Positions 5,487-6,983 of a DNA stretch of 6,983 nt are shown in pieces; positions within the stretch are counted from its first letter, which is position 1, and every line of letters begins with the position of its first letter. Source of the stretch: Desulfobacterales bacterium (GTDB lineage: Bacteria > Desulfobacterota > Desulfobacteria > Desulfobacterales > SpSt-501); the NCBI GenBank assembly GCA_025454275.1, contig JALOOS010000199.1, positions 1 to 6,983 on the forward strand. Reading direction: 5' to 3'. Made by a program: the position numbers and the translations under genes. The notes below the pieces were generated by a model. It was not told the DNA's origin. It saw only the letters and a program-made list of their open reading frames with translations, and ran no database searches.

Positions 5487-5975
5487 ATGGTGCCGATGAC
5501 CCCCAAGAAAAATCAGTACGCCGTGCGGGCGGTGTTCGAGCTGGCCAAGCGCCGGGGGGAAGGCCCGACCAAGATTTCACAGATTGCCCGCGCCCAGGTC
5601 ATCCCCGAGCGGTTTCTCGAGGTGATTCTCAACAAGCTCAAACGGAGCGGGCTGATCGAGTCCAAACGCGGTTTCACCGGTGGCTATTCCCTCAGCCGGC
5701 CACCGGCGCAGATCACGGTGGGCGACATCATGCGCTTTCTGGACGGCCCCACCGCGGCGATGAACTGCGCCGCCTGCACGGAAACCTCCAGTTGCCCCTC
5801 TCACCGCCGCGGCTGCGCCTTTTCGGCAATGTGGAACCGGGTCAACCAGGCGGTGTTGTCGGTCTATAACGATACCACGATCCAGGACCTGCTCGACAAC
5901 GAGATCCACCTCAAGGCCCAACGGCGCCGGCGGCCGCCGCGGGCCCCGGCACGAACAGAAGGACAGCGCTTATGA
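5487..5975 (+). CDS. Rrf2-family transcriptional regulator with cysteine cluster
   Basis: The protein has 162 residues. The N-terminus QYAVRAVFELAKR (10-22) is the characteristic first helix. The winged helix-turn-helix follows: ISQIARAQVIPERFLEVILNKLKRSGLIES at about 30-59, broken as helix-turn-helix, with the wing RGFTGGYSLSRPP at 61-73. Cysteines 94, 97, 103 and 110 lie where IscR, NsrR and RsrR carry their Fe-S ligands, so cluster-based sensing of redox state, iron or NO is likely. The exact ligands are uncertain because four cysteines are available. A conserved-type TIQDLL segment (131-136) is followed by a basic Arg/Pro tail. ATG 5487 is used here; ATG 5496 in the same frame (MTPKKNQYAV) is equally possible, as neither has a good Shine-Dalgarno. 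The stop overlaps the cytochrome start as ATGA, so the two are co-translated. Palindromes in front suggest autoregulation. Confidence 0.92.
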   Translation: MVPMTPKKNQYAVRAVFELAKRRGEGPTKISQIARAQVIPERFLEVILNKLKRSGLIESKRGFTGGYSLSRPPAQITVGDIMRFLDGPTAAMNCAACTETSSCPSHRRGCAFSAMWNRVNQAVLSVYNDTTIQDLLDNEIHLKAQRRRRPPRAPARTEGQRL

Positions 5976-6983
5976 CACTCAATTGCGTTTTCCCTTTCCG
6001 GCACCTCCATCCGACCGGCGCTGCCGCGGCGCTGCTGATCCTGGCGACCCTGATCGGCTGCACCAGCGCCTCCAGCTCACCCGGCGCCGTGGAGGCGCCC
6101 CGGGCCGATATCATTCGTATCGACGGCCTCTCCCAGTTCGGCCCCCTGGAGCGGCCGGCGGTGGTGTTTCTGCACGAGAAACACACCCAGGCCCTGGCGC
6201 CGAAGAACAAGGACTGCGCCGCCTGCCACTTGCCCGTGCCCGACAAGAAGTACATCTCCACCAAGTACATGCGGCTGAAGGACGAGTCCAAAAACCAGGT
6301 GATGGAGGTCTACCACACCCACTGCATCGACTGCCACCGCCAGACGACCGCGGCGGGCGAAAAGAGCGGGCCCGTGGTCTGTGCCGGCTGCCATGCCGAC
6401 AAGCAGATCCCCTCCTCCTGGGCCGCGATCGGCCTGGACAAGTCGCTCCACTACCGCCACCTCAAGGCCCAGGAGAATAAATGCGAGGCCTGCCACCACC
6501 AGTTCGACCCGGTTGCCAAGAAGCTCGTCTACACCAAGGGCAAGGAGGAGACCTGCCGCTACTGCCACCTGGACCGGACGGTCGAGAAGGTGAGCTCCTT
6601 CCGCCAGGCGGCCCACGACCAGTGCATCGACTGCCATCGCCGGCGGCTGGCCGCGAACAAGGAGGCCGGCCCGGCCACCTGCAGCGGCTGCCACGACGCC
6701 GGGCTGCAGAAAAAGATCGAGAAAGTCAAAGAGATTCCCCGCCTGATGCGCGGGCAACCCGATGCCACCCTGGTGCAGGCCATCCCGCGCGACGGGCAGA
6801 AGCTCGACCCCGCCGCGCGTGCCAAGGTCGTTCCCTTCAACCACATGGCCCACGAGGCCGCCAACGACACCTGCCGGGCCTGCCACCACGCAGCGATGAG
6901 CGCCTGCGGCACCTGCCACACGCTCCAGGGTTCCAAGGAGGGCAAATTCGTCAGCCTGCAGACGGCCATGCACCGGGTGACGG
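5972..6983 (+). CDS. Lipoprotein multihaem cytochrome c (cytochrome c3-type modules), 3' end outside window
   Basis: The first 337 codons are present; the frame is still open at the right edge. A signal segment with a hydrophobic core (about 17-29) ends in the lipobox LIGC, so C30 should be lipidated after export. Nine CXXCH haem sites follow: C82, C118, C137, C171, C195, C218, C237, C301 and C312. Upstream FLHEKH (66-71) and FNHMAH (289-294) match the FxHxxH distal-ligand motif of cytochrome c3 modules, and LHYRH (159-163) is a similar pair, so about three modules are visible and bis-histidine haems are expected. It should carry electrons in the periplasm or at an outer surface. The start ATGA overlaps the regulator stop. 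Total haem count is unknown. Candidate relatives are the Rnf-associated multihaem cytochromes of sulfate reducers or Hmc/Nhc-type proteins; the missing downstream genes would decide. The long antisense frame here is a codon-bias shadow. Confidence 0.93.
   Translation, partial: MTLNCVFPFRHLHPTGAAAALLILATLIGCTSASSSPGAVEAPRADIIRIDGLSQFGPLERPAVVFLHEKHTQALAPKNKDCAACHLPVPDKKYISTKYMRLKDESKNQVMEVYHTHCIDCHRQTTAAGEKSGPVVCAGCHADKQIPSSWAAIGLDKSLHYRHLKAQENKCEACHHQFDPVAKKLVYTKGKEETCRYCHLDRTVEKVSSFRQAAHDQCIDCHRRRLAANKEAGPATCSGCHDAGLQKKIEKVKEIPRLMRGQPDATLVQAIPRDGQKLDPAARAKVVPFNHMAHEAANDTCRACHHAAMSACGTCHTLQGSKEGKFVSLQTAMHRVT

Noticed and set aside
6077..6973. 298-codon open frame on the - strand opposite the cytochrome
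   Set aside because: The + strand carries nine CXXCH motifs and a lipobox. The antisense Leu/Val/Gly-rich product follows from the complementary codon bias.

Overview
The window reads as high-GC bacterial DNA, densely coded, most likely from a sulfate-reducer-like Desulfobacterota lineage. That assignment is an inference. It rests on a multihaem cytochrome built from cytochrome c3-type modules and placed directly behind an Rrf2-family regulator, an arrangement that recalls the Desulfovibrio hmc locus from which Rrf2 takes its name. No rRNA, tRNA, CRISPR array or insertion sequence was seen.

Left part (1-4141, all + strand): the tail of an unidentified protein, then a bifunctional class A penicillin-binding protein (191-2230). 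Next come a three-helix membrane protein ending in a peptidoglycan-binding SPOR domain (2211-3686) and a small protein that I recognise as a free-standing CULT domain (3683-4141). CULT is the thalidomide-binding fold of eukaryotic cereblon. The last three genes overlap end to end by 4-20 bases, so they look like one transcription and translation unit. The first two fit cell-wall synthesis or remodelling; the role of the CULT protein there is unknown.

Middle part (4141-4997): the CULT gene converges on coaE (- strand). The short gap is filled by six consecutive heptad repeats and a partly complementary opposite arm, which together could form a long hairpin ending in a T-run. The coaE reading frame is broken. 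Its N-terminal 120 codons and its C-terminal part lie in different frames, and roughly 50 bases encoding the middle of the protein appear to be missing. The 201 bases between coaE and the next gene hold two strong ribosome-binding sites, one for each divergent gene, and a perfect 14-bp palindrome, but no convincing promoter.

Right part (4998-6983, + strand): a very small Hsp20/alpha-crystallin-like protein, a hairpin, then a good sigma-70-type promoter with an IscR-like palindrome (GACT-N5-AGTC). The promoter drives an Rrf2 regulator with four clustered cysteines. Its stop codon overlaps, as ATGA, the start of a lipoprotein multihaem cytochrome c with nine CXXCH sites before the window ends. 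The layout suggests an autoregulated redox operon in which an Fe-S or redox-sensing regulator controls an exported electron-transfer protein.
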